DNA of 20,745 nucleotides, taken from NCBI RefSeq assembly GCF_000003605.2, contig NW_003147776.1, forward strand, positions 79,490 through 100,234, written 5' to 3'. The translations under genes and the position numbers were made by a program. Every line of letters starts with the position of its first letter. Within the stretch, counting starts at the first letter, position 1. Shown in pieces: positions 1 through 8,399 of the stretch. Origin of the DNA: Saccoglossus kowalevskii (Eukaryota; Hemichordata; Enteropneusta; Harrimaniidae). A model generated the notes under the pieces. The model did not search any database and was not told where the DNA came from. It worked only from the letters and a program-made list of their open reading frames with translations.

Positions 1-2310
1 ATCAAAACATGTCATTCGTAATAGTGTGTAAACCCTCATAGCATGTCATTCGTGATAGTGAGTTAATCCTCATAACATGTTTTTCGTAATAGTGATTAAA
101 CCCTCATAACATGTCATTCGTAATAGTGTGTAACCCCTCATAACATGTCATTCGTAATAGTATGTAAACCCTCATAACATGTAATTCGTAATAGTGTTTA
201 ACGCCTCATAACATGGATTCGTAATAGTAACCCTTCATGACATGTCATTCGTAATAGTGAGTAAACCCTCATAACATGTCATTCATAATAGTGAGTAACC
301 CCATCATAACATGCCATTCACAATAGTGGATAACCCTCATAACATGCCATTAGTAATAGTGTGTAACCGTCGTAATATGCAATTTTTGACAGTGTCTAAC
401 CGACCCTAATATGTAATTTTTAGTAGCGTGTAGCATCTCATAACATTTCATTCTTAGTAGTGTGTACCCCTCATAGCATGCCATTCTTTACAGTGAGTAA
501 ACCCTCATAACATGTCATTCGTAATAGTGAGTAAACCCTTATAACATGTCATTCGTAATAGTTAGTAACACCTCATAACATGTCATTCGTAATAGTTAGT
601 AGCCCCTCATAACATGTCATTCGTAATAGTGAGTAAACACTCATAACATGTCATTCGTGATAGTGTGTAAACCCTCATAACATGTCATTCGTAATTGTGT
701 GTTTACCCTCATATCATGTAATTCGTAATAGTGAGTAAAAATATTCACAATATGTCATGCGTAATAGTGAGTAAACCCTCATAACATGTCATTCGTAATA
801 GAGTTTAACCCCTCATAACATGTCATTCGTAATAGTAACCCCTCATAACATGTCATTTGTAATAGTGAGTAAACCCTCATAACATGTCATTCGGAATAGT
901 GTGTAACCCCTCATAATATGTCATTCGTAATAGTGTGTAAACTTTCATAACATGTAATTCGTAATAGTGTGTAAACCCTCATAACATGTCATTCGTAATA
1001 GTGAGTAAACCCTCATAACATGTCATTCGTAATAGTGTGTAAACTTTCATAACATGTCATTCGTATTAGTGCTTAACCCCTTATAACATGTCATTCGTAA
1101 TAGTAACCCCTCATAACATGTCATTCGTAATAGTGAGTAAACGTTCATAACATGTCATTCGTAATAGTAACCCCTCATAATATGTCATTCGTAATAGTGT
1201 GTAAACCCTCATAACATGTAATTCGTAATTGTGTGTTTACCCACATATCATGTAATTCGTAATAGTTTGTAACCCCTCATAACATGTCATTCGTAATAGT
1301 GAGTAAACACTCATAACATGTCATTCGTAATATTATGTAAACCCTCATAACATGCCATTCGTAATAGTGAGTAGACTTACATATCATGTAATTCGTAATA
1401 GTTTGTAACCCCTCATAACATGTCATTCGTAATAGTGAGTAAACCCTTATAACATGTCATTCTTAACAGTTAGTAACCCCTCATAACATGTCATTCGTAA
1501 TAGTTAGTAACCCCTCATAACATGTCATTTGTAATATTTTGTAACCCCTCATAACATGTCATTCGTAATAGTGAGTAAACACTCATAACATGTCATTCGT
1601 AATAGTGAGTAAACTCACATAACATGTCATTCGTAATAGTGTGTAAACCCTCATAACATGTCATTCGTAATAGTTTGTAACCCCTCATAACATGTCATTC
1701 GTAATAGTGAGTAAACACTCATAACATGTCATTCGTAATAGTGAGTAAACTCACATAACATGTCATTCGTAATAGTGTGTAAACCCTCATAACATATCAT
1801 TCGTAATAGTTTGTAACCCCTCATAACATGTCATTCTTAATAGTGAGTAAACACTCATAACATGTCATTCGTAATAGTGAGTAAACTCACATAACATGTC
1901 ATTCGTAATAGTGTGTAAACCCTCATAACATGTCATTCGCAATAGTGAGTAAACCTTCGTAACATGTAAATTCTAAAAGTGTGCATCCCTCATAACATGT
2001 CAACAGCATGTAGTTACGCACAACTTGTTATTCTTAAAAGTTTGAAAGCCTCATAACATACCAATATTTTCAGTTTGTAAACCCGCATAATTTGTCATTC
2101 CGTATAATGTATAACCAATCCTTACATGTCATTCTTTATAGCGTGTAACCCCTTAAACATGTCAAACTTCATAGCTTGTAATCCCTCATAACATGACATT
2201 CCTATTAGTGGGCAACGGCCCATAAAGTGTCATTCTCAATAGCGTGTATCCCTTCATAACATGCCAGTTGTAATAACGTGTAACGTCATTATTAATGCCG
2301 TGTAACTCCC
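1..2310. repeat. 34-bp minisatellite array (about 65 units), open at left edge
   Basis: Head-to-tail repetition of a 34-bp unit with core TGTCATTCGTAATAGTG followed by a variable GAGTAAAC/GTGTAAAC/TTGTAACC segment and CCTCATAACA. Units are well conserved up to about 1965 and then decay; by 2200-2310 only the phrases 'cctcataaca' and 'gtgtaac' remain. An internal island at about 310-490 is also degenerate, which suggests two separate homogenisation events. At least four units (near 223, 833, 1101 and 1166) are 30 bp because AGTGAGTAA has collapsed to AGTAA, as expected from slippage between the two AGT copies. The unit contains TAA and TAG on the + strand, so it is not coding. The array probably continues left of the window. 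One isolated relic unit lies at about 2845-2890. Confidence 0.97.
1269..1948. repeat. 136-bp higher-order repeat inside the 34-bp array (5 periods)
   Basis: The variant unit beginning GTAACCCCTC recurs at 1269, 1405, 1541, 1677 and 1813, every 136 bp, which is exactly four 34-bp units. In the last three periods the four variant units come in the same order (TTGTAACCCC, GAGTAAACAC, GAGTAAACTCA, GTGTAAACCC), so they form a true higher-order repeat with few differences between periods. The first two periods share the phase but have different third and fourth units. The layout indicates recent tetramer-sized unequal exchange or amplification at the right side of the conserved part of the array. 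Confidence 0.9.
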
Positions 2311-2416
2311 ATTGACGCTGCAGGTCGTCGTCTTCTGCACCGATCTGAAGCATATCGCGCAAGGTGTGTCGGTAGTTTGTTCGAAACTTCGAACGTTTCA
2401 AAGTCAGTCGTCGATT

Positions 2417-2578
2417 GGCACGTATTTTACAGAAATATTAAAGCGCGGTGGTCGTCGCGCAGCGCGTGTTCGAATTTCAAGTAAATAAACAATATATTTT
2501 ACACGCGCTGTATACGTCGCTATGAGTCCCATATCGAACACGACTCGGCGCGACGACTGCCGCCCTTTAAATCGTGCC
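2417..2578. repeat. CpG-rich imperfect inverted repeat (fold-back or MITE-like)
   Basis: The left arm 2417-2474 and right arm 2533-2578 are complementary in order. GGCACG (2417-2422) pairs with CGTGCC (2573-2578), GTCGTCGCGC (2451-2460) with GCGCGACGAC (2548-2557), and CGTGTTCGA (2465-2473) with TCGAACACG (2534-2542). An ATTAAAGCGCGG-like stretch in the left arm also matches the right arm, with small indels. The loop of about 58 nt is AT-rich. The arms are far richer in CpG than the surrounding DNA. This could be a small fold-back transposon, a hairpin-RNA locus, or a short CpG island by coincidence of sequence. Short open frames on both strands here have no recognisable similarity. Confidence 0.7.
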
Positions 2579-3190
2579 ATGGACCTGTTACTAAATAATG
2601 ATAAATGAAACTCAGAAAACTTGTAAGAAAAAAACTGGGCCCAAATTGCGCAAATTTGCAATAAGTAACGAGCGTTTTTATCGCTTTAAAGGACGTTTTA
2701 TTTTATAACTAGAGTAAACCTGAAATTACGCAAGTACTTTCGATCTTTAAACTCAAATTTGATTATCGTTATTATGTGTTAGTTTCTGCTGTTTCAAAGA
2801 TTGAATTATTTATGACATTAATATTTTGCTCACTAAACAATATTTCACTAACCCCTCATTCCCAGTAGCGTACAACCTCGTAAAGAGGTGTATGCCTATG
2901 TTAAATATGTGCTCGCCTCATTTATGTGTGTTCGATTTTTTGCATTATGTATATAAAGAGAATGTATCAACGTGTGATTCGTGTTAAATTGTGAAAATAT
3001 GTTGAATGTTACGTATTCAACGCGAAATTTGAACACACAGTTATTGACTTCTGTGATGTTTTAAAATATTTAATATGTACATGTACATGTCTTATGCTGA
3101 CTATATATCAATAATAATAAAGAACCTTTTATGAGTTTTGAAAAAATATCACTCTATTACCTTTTATAATGCTGCCATGTAATGATGACT
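2579..3190. other. Unassigned AT-rich stretch
   Basis: No gene or repeat is recognised except one diverged relic of the 34-bp unit at about 2845-2890 (ctaacccctcattcc then agtagcgtacaacc) and a short ACATGTACATGT palindromic run near 3077. If the exon at 3213 is real, this stretch would be intron. Confidence 0.5.
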
Positions 3191-3212
3191 TATATTTTTT
3201 TTTATTTTGCAG
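3191..3212 (+). promoter_or_regulatory. Candidate 3' splice site
   Basis: A T-rich tract of about 18 nt runs directly into TTTTGCAG, ending at 3212. This is a strong polypyrimidine tract plus CAG acceptor, and the open frame that follows ends in a stop 126 nt later. Confidence 0.55.
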
Positions 3213-3338
3213 TTACCCGCTACCCTGAGTTTGTTATTAAAACAGCTGAACAGCGATTACAGAACACGAATGGCACTGAATGATATAGACAATATGTTCA
3301 ACTCTGCAGAAGATGACGCGGTCAAAGAAGAATATTAA
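3213..3338 (+). CDS. Candidate terminal coding exon, unidentified protein
   Basis: Reading directly from the acceptor gives 41 codons and then TAA. The peptide starts LPATLSLLLKQLNSDYRTRM and ends in an acidic tail, FNSAEDDAVKEEY. The composition (leucine-rich amphipathic start, charged C-terminus, few rare residues) looks like genuine protein rather than chance translation. There is no ATG in frame upstream before a TGA at 3186, so it can only be an internal or last exon. A poly(A) signal AATAAA lies about 235 nt downstream, which fits a last exon with a short 3' UTR. I do not recognise the family. The preceding exon is not visible, so it probably lies left of the window, which would put the 34-bp array in the last intron. 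Phase 0 is assumed because the other two frames close early. A chance ORF after a T-rich tract remains possible. Confidence 0.5.
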   Translation, partial: LPATLSLLLKQLNSDYRTRMALNDIDNMFNSAEDDAVKEEY

Positions 3339-3572
3339 CACGCATTAAATATTAGTATGTCCTAGCGCCCTCTTACGGCAAGTAGTTGTCCTGGGATGTA
3401 TCGCCTCGCCACGTGGTACCGTACCGTATCGTTTGTTCAAATAACTTCTTACTCAAAGGTGGAATGAGGTCATATTACCCCCCCTCTCATTTATAATGTC
3501 AATTTAAAGGAATAGCATATTTGCTATATTTTTATTTTCCTGTGCCTAGTGTCATTGCGATTTGAAGAAAAA

Positions 3573-3578
3573 AATAAA
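3573..3578 (+). terminator. AATAAA poly(A) signal candidate
   Basis: AATAAA lies about 235 nt after the stop codon of the candidate terminal exon, followed by T- and GT-containing sequence. Position and hexamer fit cleavage and polyadenylation of that transcript, but the hexamer is common in AT-rich DNA. Confidence 0.35.
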
Positions 3579-3613
3579 TGATTATTTTCAAATGATGATA
3601 CAGTAAATGAATA

Positions 3614-3664
3614 CACCACTGAATTTTTTGTCATATTCAGTGGTGATGGCACCAGGTCACCTGG
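3614..3664. repeat. Perfect 11-bp stem-loop followed by CCAGGT palindrome
   Basis: CACCACTGAAT (3614-3624) and ATTCAGTGGTG (3635-3645) form a perfect 11-bp stem with a 10-nt loop. Seven bases later, CCAGGTCACCTGG (3652-3664) is itself a palindrome, and the TCACCTGG octamer is repeated once more just downstream. The location just after the AATAAA could mean a structured 3' UTR or downstream element, but nothing proves transcription. Confidence 0.6.
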
Positions 3665-4810
3665 CGAGTCACCTGGGGATATTTGTTCAACATTTCTAAT
3701 GATTTTTATACTTTGTAAATGTCATCCATATTGGATAAGACATGCACGCCCTTCTTCTGGATATATCGGCATTAGTGATGAATGAGTATGAGAAATTTTA
3801 CACACAACGGCTCCGCAGTCTAACCTCCATCGATTTCAGTTTTAGTGTCATTGTTTTTAGCTGACATACATGTAAACTAGTATGACAACTTATCCAAACA
3901 GTCGTGGGTTTTCAAAATATATCTTGCCAATATACTAAAGAAACATCCACAAACTAATATTGATAATCCTAATTGTTACTACCACATATCATATCATTTA
4001 GTGTTCCAGGTGCCTGTGAGCAGTAATCCCATGTACGTCGTTAGTTTTCCCAATCTAAAAGATTACATGTTGGTGCATGTCTCCGTCGTTTAGTGTTTAA
4101 ATCTCCTTCCATACTGTTAATATTTTCAGTTGTTATAGTAACCATTCGACACTACCACTCGTCTTTCCGACATTTCATTAACACACCGAGTGGCACATTT
4201 AATTTAAATATATTATTCATGTTAATGGTCGTTCATTACACAAATATCGATTATCGATTTTGGAATTGTTAAGGAACAATATCAAGGAAACAGTATATGG
4301 GTTAAACAGTATGAGCAGTTATATCTCGTCAACAGTTTAATGAGGCTACATATTTATGAAGAATACATTTATAATGCGAATAAAAATAAGCATAAATGTA
4401 CCTATGGTTGAAACTTGCAGTATTACACAAAGTAGACACCGTTTTGTACATTTGATCTGTTGTTAATGTTGACTTTTATCTTCAAAATAAAGTAATTGGA
4501 GCATATGATTTCGGTGATATTTATACAACTTACACTATTATAATAATTAAATGTGCACGGGGGAACGTTCACGTTAGCGCCAGTACGAAATTTATTACAA
4601 CCCGATTGCACGTTCTTTACACTTTTAAAGAGACGCATTTAAAATACCTCATTCTAAAGTTGCTTTTCGTAAAGGTTGGACTTATAAAATGCTGCTCAGA
4701 CAAATAGTGTATGGATACGATGCTATAACCAGTCTACACACAATATTTATAAACGTTATATTTATTATCCGTTGGCTATACTATACTAGCGTGTGGCACG
4801 GTGAACGGCA
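3665..4810. other. Unassigned intergenic stretch
   Basis: About 1.1 kb of AT-rich sequence with no coding region, RNA gene or repeat that I can support. A short minus-strand open frame at 4423-4638 has no recognisable features and is not treated as a gene. Confidence 0.5.
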
Positions 4811-5064
4811 ACCAATATGGCGGCGTCCGTTCCAACAAAGACCTTGACCACACCCAAACCTGAGGTGTACAGAAACCTAGCTGTTCGCTGTGAGAACAAA
4901 TAATGCAAATAAGAAACGTACTCGATCTAAATCGCCGGTGAATCGGGACAAACTAAATGAAACGAGAGACAATCAAACGGGAACTAACAAAAATAGTACA
5001 GAAATCATTAATAAATTAACTGACAAAGACGCCATTTTTACAATTTACTGTCGCGGTAGTGTAT
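4811..5064 (+). pseudogene. Short frameshifted ORF pair behind an ATGGCGGC start, unidentified
   Basis: CCAATATGGCGGC at 4812-4824 resembles a YY1/TISU-type start context. ATG at 4817 opens 28 codons (beginning MAASVPTKTLTTPKPEVYRN) that stop at 4901. The +1 frame is closed upstream by a TAG at 4878 and then opens from 4881, carrying a basic segment NKKRTRSKSPVNRDK that resembles a nuclear-localisation signal, followed by a polar stretch up to about 5064, where a 22-bp repeat begins. The two frames overlap, so a single frameshift would have joined them. The N-terminal Ala/Thr/Pro region plus basic patch is reminiscent of LINE ORF1 N-termini, but I cannot assign a family. It could also be the first exon of a host gene; GT dinucleotides are present but no strong donor is seen. 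Confidence 0.3.
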
Positions 5065-5066
5065 AC

Positions 5067-5155
5067 TTTTCAGAACTCAGAGCCTCAGAACCAACTTTTC
5101 AGAACCTCAGAACCAACTTTTCAGAACCTCAGAACCAACTCCTCAGAATCCAATT
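5067..5155. repeat. 22-bp tandem repeat (about 3.5 copies)
   Basis: TTTTCAGAACC followed by TCAGAACCAAC repeats at 5096 and 5118 exactly; a related longer unit starts at 5067 and a decayed one at 5140. The motif TCAGAACC also repeats within each unit, so the array probably grew from an 11-bp ancestor. Confidence 0.9.
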
Positions 5156-5220
5156 TCAAAATAGCTTCTTTATCATCGGAAGTCATATTTTAGGTTATTA
5201 TTAATATGATCACATCCAGC

Positions 5221-5519
5221 CCCAAAATATGCAAAATAGCTAAATCCAGTTATTTCATTTGATCTCAGCAACCTTTGAGCCGATTATGTTCATATTTGGT
5301 AGGATTACATCTTGGCACGAGAAGATGTGCTTCTGACAGTAATGACCACGCCCTCCAAAATATGCAAATTAGATCAATGTAATTATTTGCTCTTATCCCA
5401 GCAACCATTGGACCAATTTAGTTCATATGTGGTAGGATCACACCTTGGAACGAGTAGATATGGTTTTGGCAGTAATGACCACACCCTCCCAAAAATATGC
5501 AAATTAGATAAATGCAGAA
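5221..5519. repeat. 133-135 bp tandem repeat (2.25 copies)
   Basis: The block that starts with AAAATATGC and ends with CAGTAATGACCAC occurs at about 5221-5350 and 5351-5484, with a third partial copy at 5485-5519. The AAAATATGC anchor is at 5224, 5357 and 5492. Internal landmarks shared by both full copies are a CAGCAACC motif, a TTCATAT..GGTAGGAT motif and the terminal AGTAATGACCAC. Divergence between copies is moderate. Short ORFs here are by-products of the repeat. Confidence 0.9.
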
Positions 5520-5574
5520 AATCGACACAGTAGTGGTAGAGATAACAGCAAAATACTGCATTGATCTAATTTGC
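5499..5574. repeat. 19-bp inverted repeat around a 38-nt spacer
   Basis: GCAAATTAGATAAATGCAG at 5499-5517, which is the start of the third 133-bp unit, is repeated in inverted orientation at 5556-5574 with one mismatch. The array therefore ends in a snap-back copy of its own unit start. Confidence 0.8.
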
Positions 5575-5585
5575 CATATCCATCC

Positions 5586-5660
5586 GCATTATACTGGTAA
5601 AGAGTCCGTATTATACTGGTAAAGATCTTCCCGAGTCCGCTATTCTGGTAAAAACTCGGG
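5586..5660. repeat. Diverged direct repeats of a CTGGTAAA motif with a hairpin
   Basis: Three related segments (GCATTATACTGGTAAAGAG, GTATTATACTGGTAAAGATC, GCTATTCTGGTAAAAAC) follow one another, with GAGTCCG between them. CCCGAGT (5630-5636) and ACTCGGG (5654-5660) form a perfect 7-bp stem. The following 150 bp are relatively CpG-rich, with no gene recognised. Confidence 0.65.
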
Positions 5661-6007
5661 TGAAGCGCGGCACGCGTTAAAACAACTATCACGCCATGAC
5701 ACGCCAGTAAAAAAAAGTGACGCCTGGCTGTTGCTATAGTAAAGTCTGACTTCACGTCTTGTGAATGACGCAGATCAAGCGCCGACACATTTCCCTAATG
5801 TCATATAAGGCCAGCCGCGGGACATGATGTAGTTTCACCCATTTCTAAGAGGGAAAACATTGCAAAGCATCCAGTTTTCGGTCGGATACAAATTGAATGC
5901 GGTATCAAAGCCAGTAAAACATTCGGAGAAGGAATGGATAATTTATAAAGTGGTCATGTCTAAAATAACCATAAGTATTGTAAAGTCTTTTCACTGTGAT
6001 GTGTCAA

Positions 6008-6285
6008 CAGGGGCAGATCTAGGATTCTTGAATGGGGGGGGGGGGGTAAGTTGGCCGAAAGCCAAGTTTGTGAGCGCCCATGGCGTGAAGCCCTGTTGGT
6101 TGGTAAAAATAGGGGGGCCGCCCATGGTCAAACTGTGTAAAACAACAGTTGATTGAGGTTATTAAAGGATGTTGTAATAATGTAAACAGCGTGGCAGTGC
6201 AAGTTCCCTGTTCCTACGTGGGGCTTGAAAAAATGGTCCAGATAGTCTGACGACCAGCCCCCCCCCCTAGATATTGTAAATGCCC
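6008..6285. mobile_element. MITE-like element with G13 and C10 tracts, possibly hAT-derived
   Basis: The left end CAGGGGCAGATCTAGG (6008-6023) is followed by a run of 13 G (6034-6046). The right end carries a run of 10 C (6258-6267), then CTAGAT and a terminal GCCC at 6285. Inverted, the right end reads GGGC..ATCTAGG plus the G run, matching the left end with an internal indel. CAGGGGC termini are typical of hAT-family ends. No convincing 8-bp target duplication is visible (TGTGTCAA on the left, TATGTTCA on the right), so the exact borders are uncertain. The 98-codon frame at 5860-6156 that crosses into the element (GADLGFLNGGGG) is a chance translation of it. No transposase is present. Confidence 0.55.
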
Positions 6286-6339
6286 TATGTTCAGAATCCG
6301 AATTGACATGGCACGAGTCAGACGTGTTAGGCTGTTAGG

Positions 6340-7540
6340 TAATAGGTTAAGAATAATAAGTTAAAACTGGTAAGGCAGTTAGATGAAAAAGATGAAAAGA
6401 TGAAAAAGCAATGAAGGCAATATTCGTACTAAAACAAACACTCAATTCTGTTTCAAACCTCTACCACAGCTTTAAATTTATTTGATAAATTGATAGCTTC
6501 CATCATTAGCTATGTGTGTGAAGTATGGAGAGAGAAAGTCACTAAAAATAGAGATATTATTGAAAATGGTAACTATTCTTTCTGCATATTACTCCTGGGG
6601 GTTAAAAATAATGCTACTAAGCATGTAATGTTAGGTTTTCGCCATAAAAAATAATACACAGATAATTAAATTCTGGTTCAGATCAAAACTTTCAGAGACG
6701 CCCAAGTTAATAAAAAATCACCTGTGTTGAGGTCAAAATAATAAAGACTGGGTGGACAAAAACTTTTGACAAAATTATCAGTGATAAAATTCTTTATAAA
6801 GTAATCAAACAACAAATAAAAAGGAAAAACAGCTCCAAACCAAGATTATACCTGCTTTGCTGAGAGAGAATTATATGATAAAATGGAAAGAAGCTCTAAT
6901 TGATGACAACAGTTCAAATGGTGGAAAAAAGAAATTGGCAAATGGAAAAATATTTAATAACAATGAGTAGTGTTAAACTGAGACAAGCCTTATGTCAGTT
7001 CAGAATCTGTGATCATAAACTCTAAGGAATAAAAGAGTATGGAAATACTGTGATAAAGAGAAAATTGAATATGAGGTACATTTCCTTATCGAATTGCATT
7101 ATTCAAGTACTGTAATGAAATTATAAAAAAATAGCAAGTTAAATGAACTAGAAAAATTCTGAAAAATTGTACAGGAATCCGAACTGCACAACATGTACAA
7201 ATGCGATTGAGATGTGAGCAGCTCCACCAAAATAAAAACTATTCTTTCCACCATAGTTATGATTTTAATGTGATTTTTCACTACTTAGCAATAGCAATAG
7301 TAGTTAGTGTATTGTATTGTACTGTGCTTTATGTGATAGTGTGCAATATTGTTTAGCTTTATTTTATTTTATTTTATTTTATTTTATTTTTTTTTATTTT
7401 ATTTTATTTTATTTTATTTTATTTTATTTTATTTTATTTTATTTTATTTTATTTTATTTTATTTTATTTTATTTTATACGACGAAAAAACAACTCACTGT
7501 AGATTGTTTTAGTGTTTAATAAATATTATTATTATATACC
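6340..7540 (+). mobile_element. Degenerate LINE 3' end (C-terminal RT-protein region and 3' UTR)
   Basis: Translating with frameshifts recovers the order typical of the region after the reverse transcriptase in many invertebrate LINEs. AMKAIFVLKQTL is near 6410, LNLFDKLIASIISYVCEVW near 6470-6525, and a segment matching the usual 'FC..LLGVKKST..MV.GELG' block (seen here as FCILLLGVKNNATKHVMLG) near 6575-6635. LRENYMIKWKEAL is near 6860-6900. A zinc-knuckle-like piece, KYCDKEKIEYEVHFLIE, lies near 7040-7095 and has lost its later cysteine. Many stops and frameshifts make it a dead copy. It is truncated on the 5' side: no palm or endonuclease sequence is seen before it. The non-coding tail contains an (ATTTT)n tract and ends in TAATAAATATTATTATTATA, a common LINE tail form. 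The clade is not determined. Confidence 0.8.
7358..7477. repeat. (ATTTT)n microsatellite
   Basis: About 24 pentamer copies, with one T-rich interruption near 7381-7396. It sits inside the 3' UTR of the LINE remnant, about 45 bp before that element's terminal TTA-type tail. The 61-codon Phe/Tyr/Ile/Leu-rich frame through it is not a gene. Confidence 0.98.
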
Positions 7541-7789
7541 AGATATACTCATCCTTTCGTTTTCATCCTATAAAATATTTCCTGAAGCAATTTTGTTATG
7601 GTCTCTGATTTTTCTTTTGAAATCGTCTCAAAAACGCAGGAAATACCGTATAAGAAAGTTTAATTTTCAAAATTTATCTTGAGGAAACATGCTCTCAGTC
7701 CCCCTAGAAAGCTGGCGCCGGTGTTCGTTGGTGCTTCAGTGAGTAAAAAGACCCGAACAACCACCCCACTCCAAGCAAAATCCTTCTTA
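7541..7789. other. Spacer between two LINE remnants
   Basis: AT-rich sequence with no clear similarity. It may hold an unrecognisable upstream part of the next element. Confidence 0.4.
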
Positions 7790-7799
7790 CGGGCATGCT

Positions 7800-8155
7800 A
7801 TATAATGTGTATTCACCCATAGACGGACGTGAGCGTTTTCACTGTTTTCAGCAGCAAAAATTTGAATGATTATCCTGTTATTGTTGGTGGTGATTTTAAT
7901 TGTAAACCTGACATTGACCGTAATGGCGGTAGGGAGCCAGACATGCACACGTCGTACGCACCAGTCTTTGTGCTTTAAAGGTTCAAGTTAATCTATGCAT
8001 GGCGTCATCACCATGGCAGCAACACAATCTTCACATGTGAGCGTGGCAACACTCTCGTACGGTTTGGTAGGTTTTACATCTACAAGCACATGCGCAGCTG
8101 TCTGAATGCTATTGAAATACACAATGCATTTCAGACTATTCTATAGTGCCATCAA
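7800..8155 (+). pseudogene. AP-endonuclease domain fragment of the Tx1-like LINE
   Basis: NVYSPIDGRER (from 7808, in a different frame) corresponds to the NVYAPN-type motif of apurinic/apyrimidinic-like LINE endonucleases. VIVGGDFNCKPDIDRNGG (7880-7933) contains the GGDFN signature, in which Asp and Asn are catalytic. Further on, FGRFYIYKHM and an altered SDH-type segment (FQTILxCHQTD, where the usual reading is FSDH) close the domain. In the intact family this domain nicks target DNA. Frameshifts between NVYSP and GGDFN, and in-frame stops after VFVL, show that it is inactive. The N-terminal endonuclease motifs are missing. Confidence 0.8.
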
Positions 8156-8399
8156 ACTGACTGACAACATGAAGCAAAATCCAGTCTGGTGTTTGAATAG
8201 TAATGTCCTTACAGAATTATGGGTCCAGTGGCAAACTGAACGTAATACTTTCAAACATGTGCAAACACGGAAGGACATTGGGAAGCACAAAATCCGAAAT
8301 GTTGTTACAAGACTACTGTCATTTCAATAGTAGAGAAAATAAAATAAAGAGAAAAAGCGCGCCTTAGAAAATGAAATCAATAAAATGGAGCAGTGGCAA

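Noticed and set aside
1-2310. CRISPR-like array
   Set aside because: The repeats are contiguous with no unique spacers; this is a minisatellite.
2186-2438. Minus-strand frame with KFRTNYRHTLRDMLQIGAEDDD segment
   Set aside because: It has no ATG, runs into decayed satellite units and shows no recognisable family; the overlapping CpG-rich DNA leaves several frames open by chance.
2370-2475. tRNA-like B-box (TTCGAA) motifs
   Set aside because: No A box at the right distance and no cloverleaf; the motifs belong to the inverted repeat region.
5860-6156. 98-codon ORF with GADLGFLNGGGG
   Set aside because: It spans the border of the MITE-like element; the glycine run is its G tract.
7317-7502. 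Phe/Tyr/Ile/Leu-rich + strand ORF
   Set aside because: Translation of the (ATTTT)n microsatellite.
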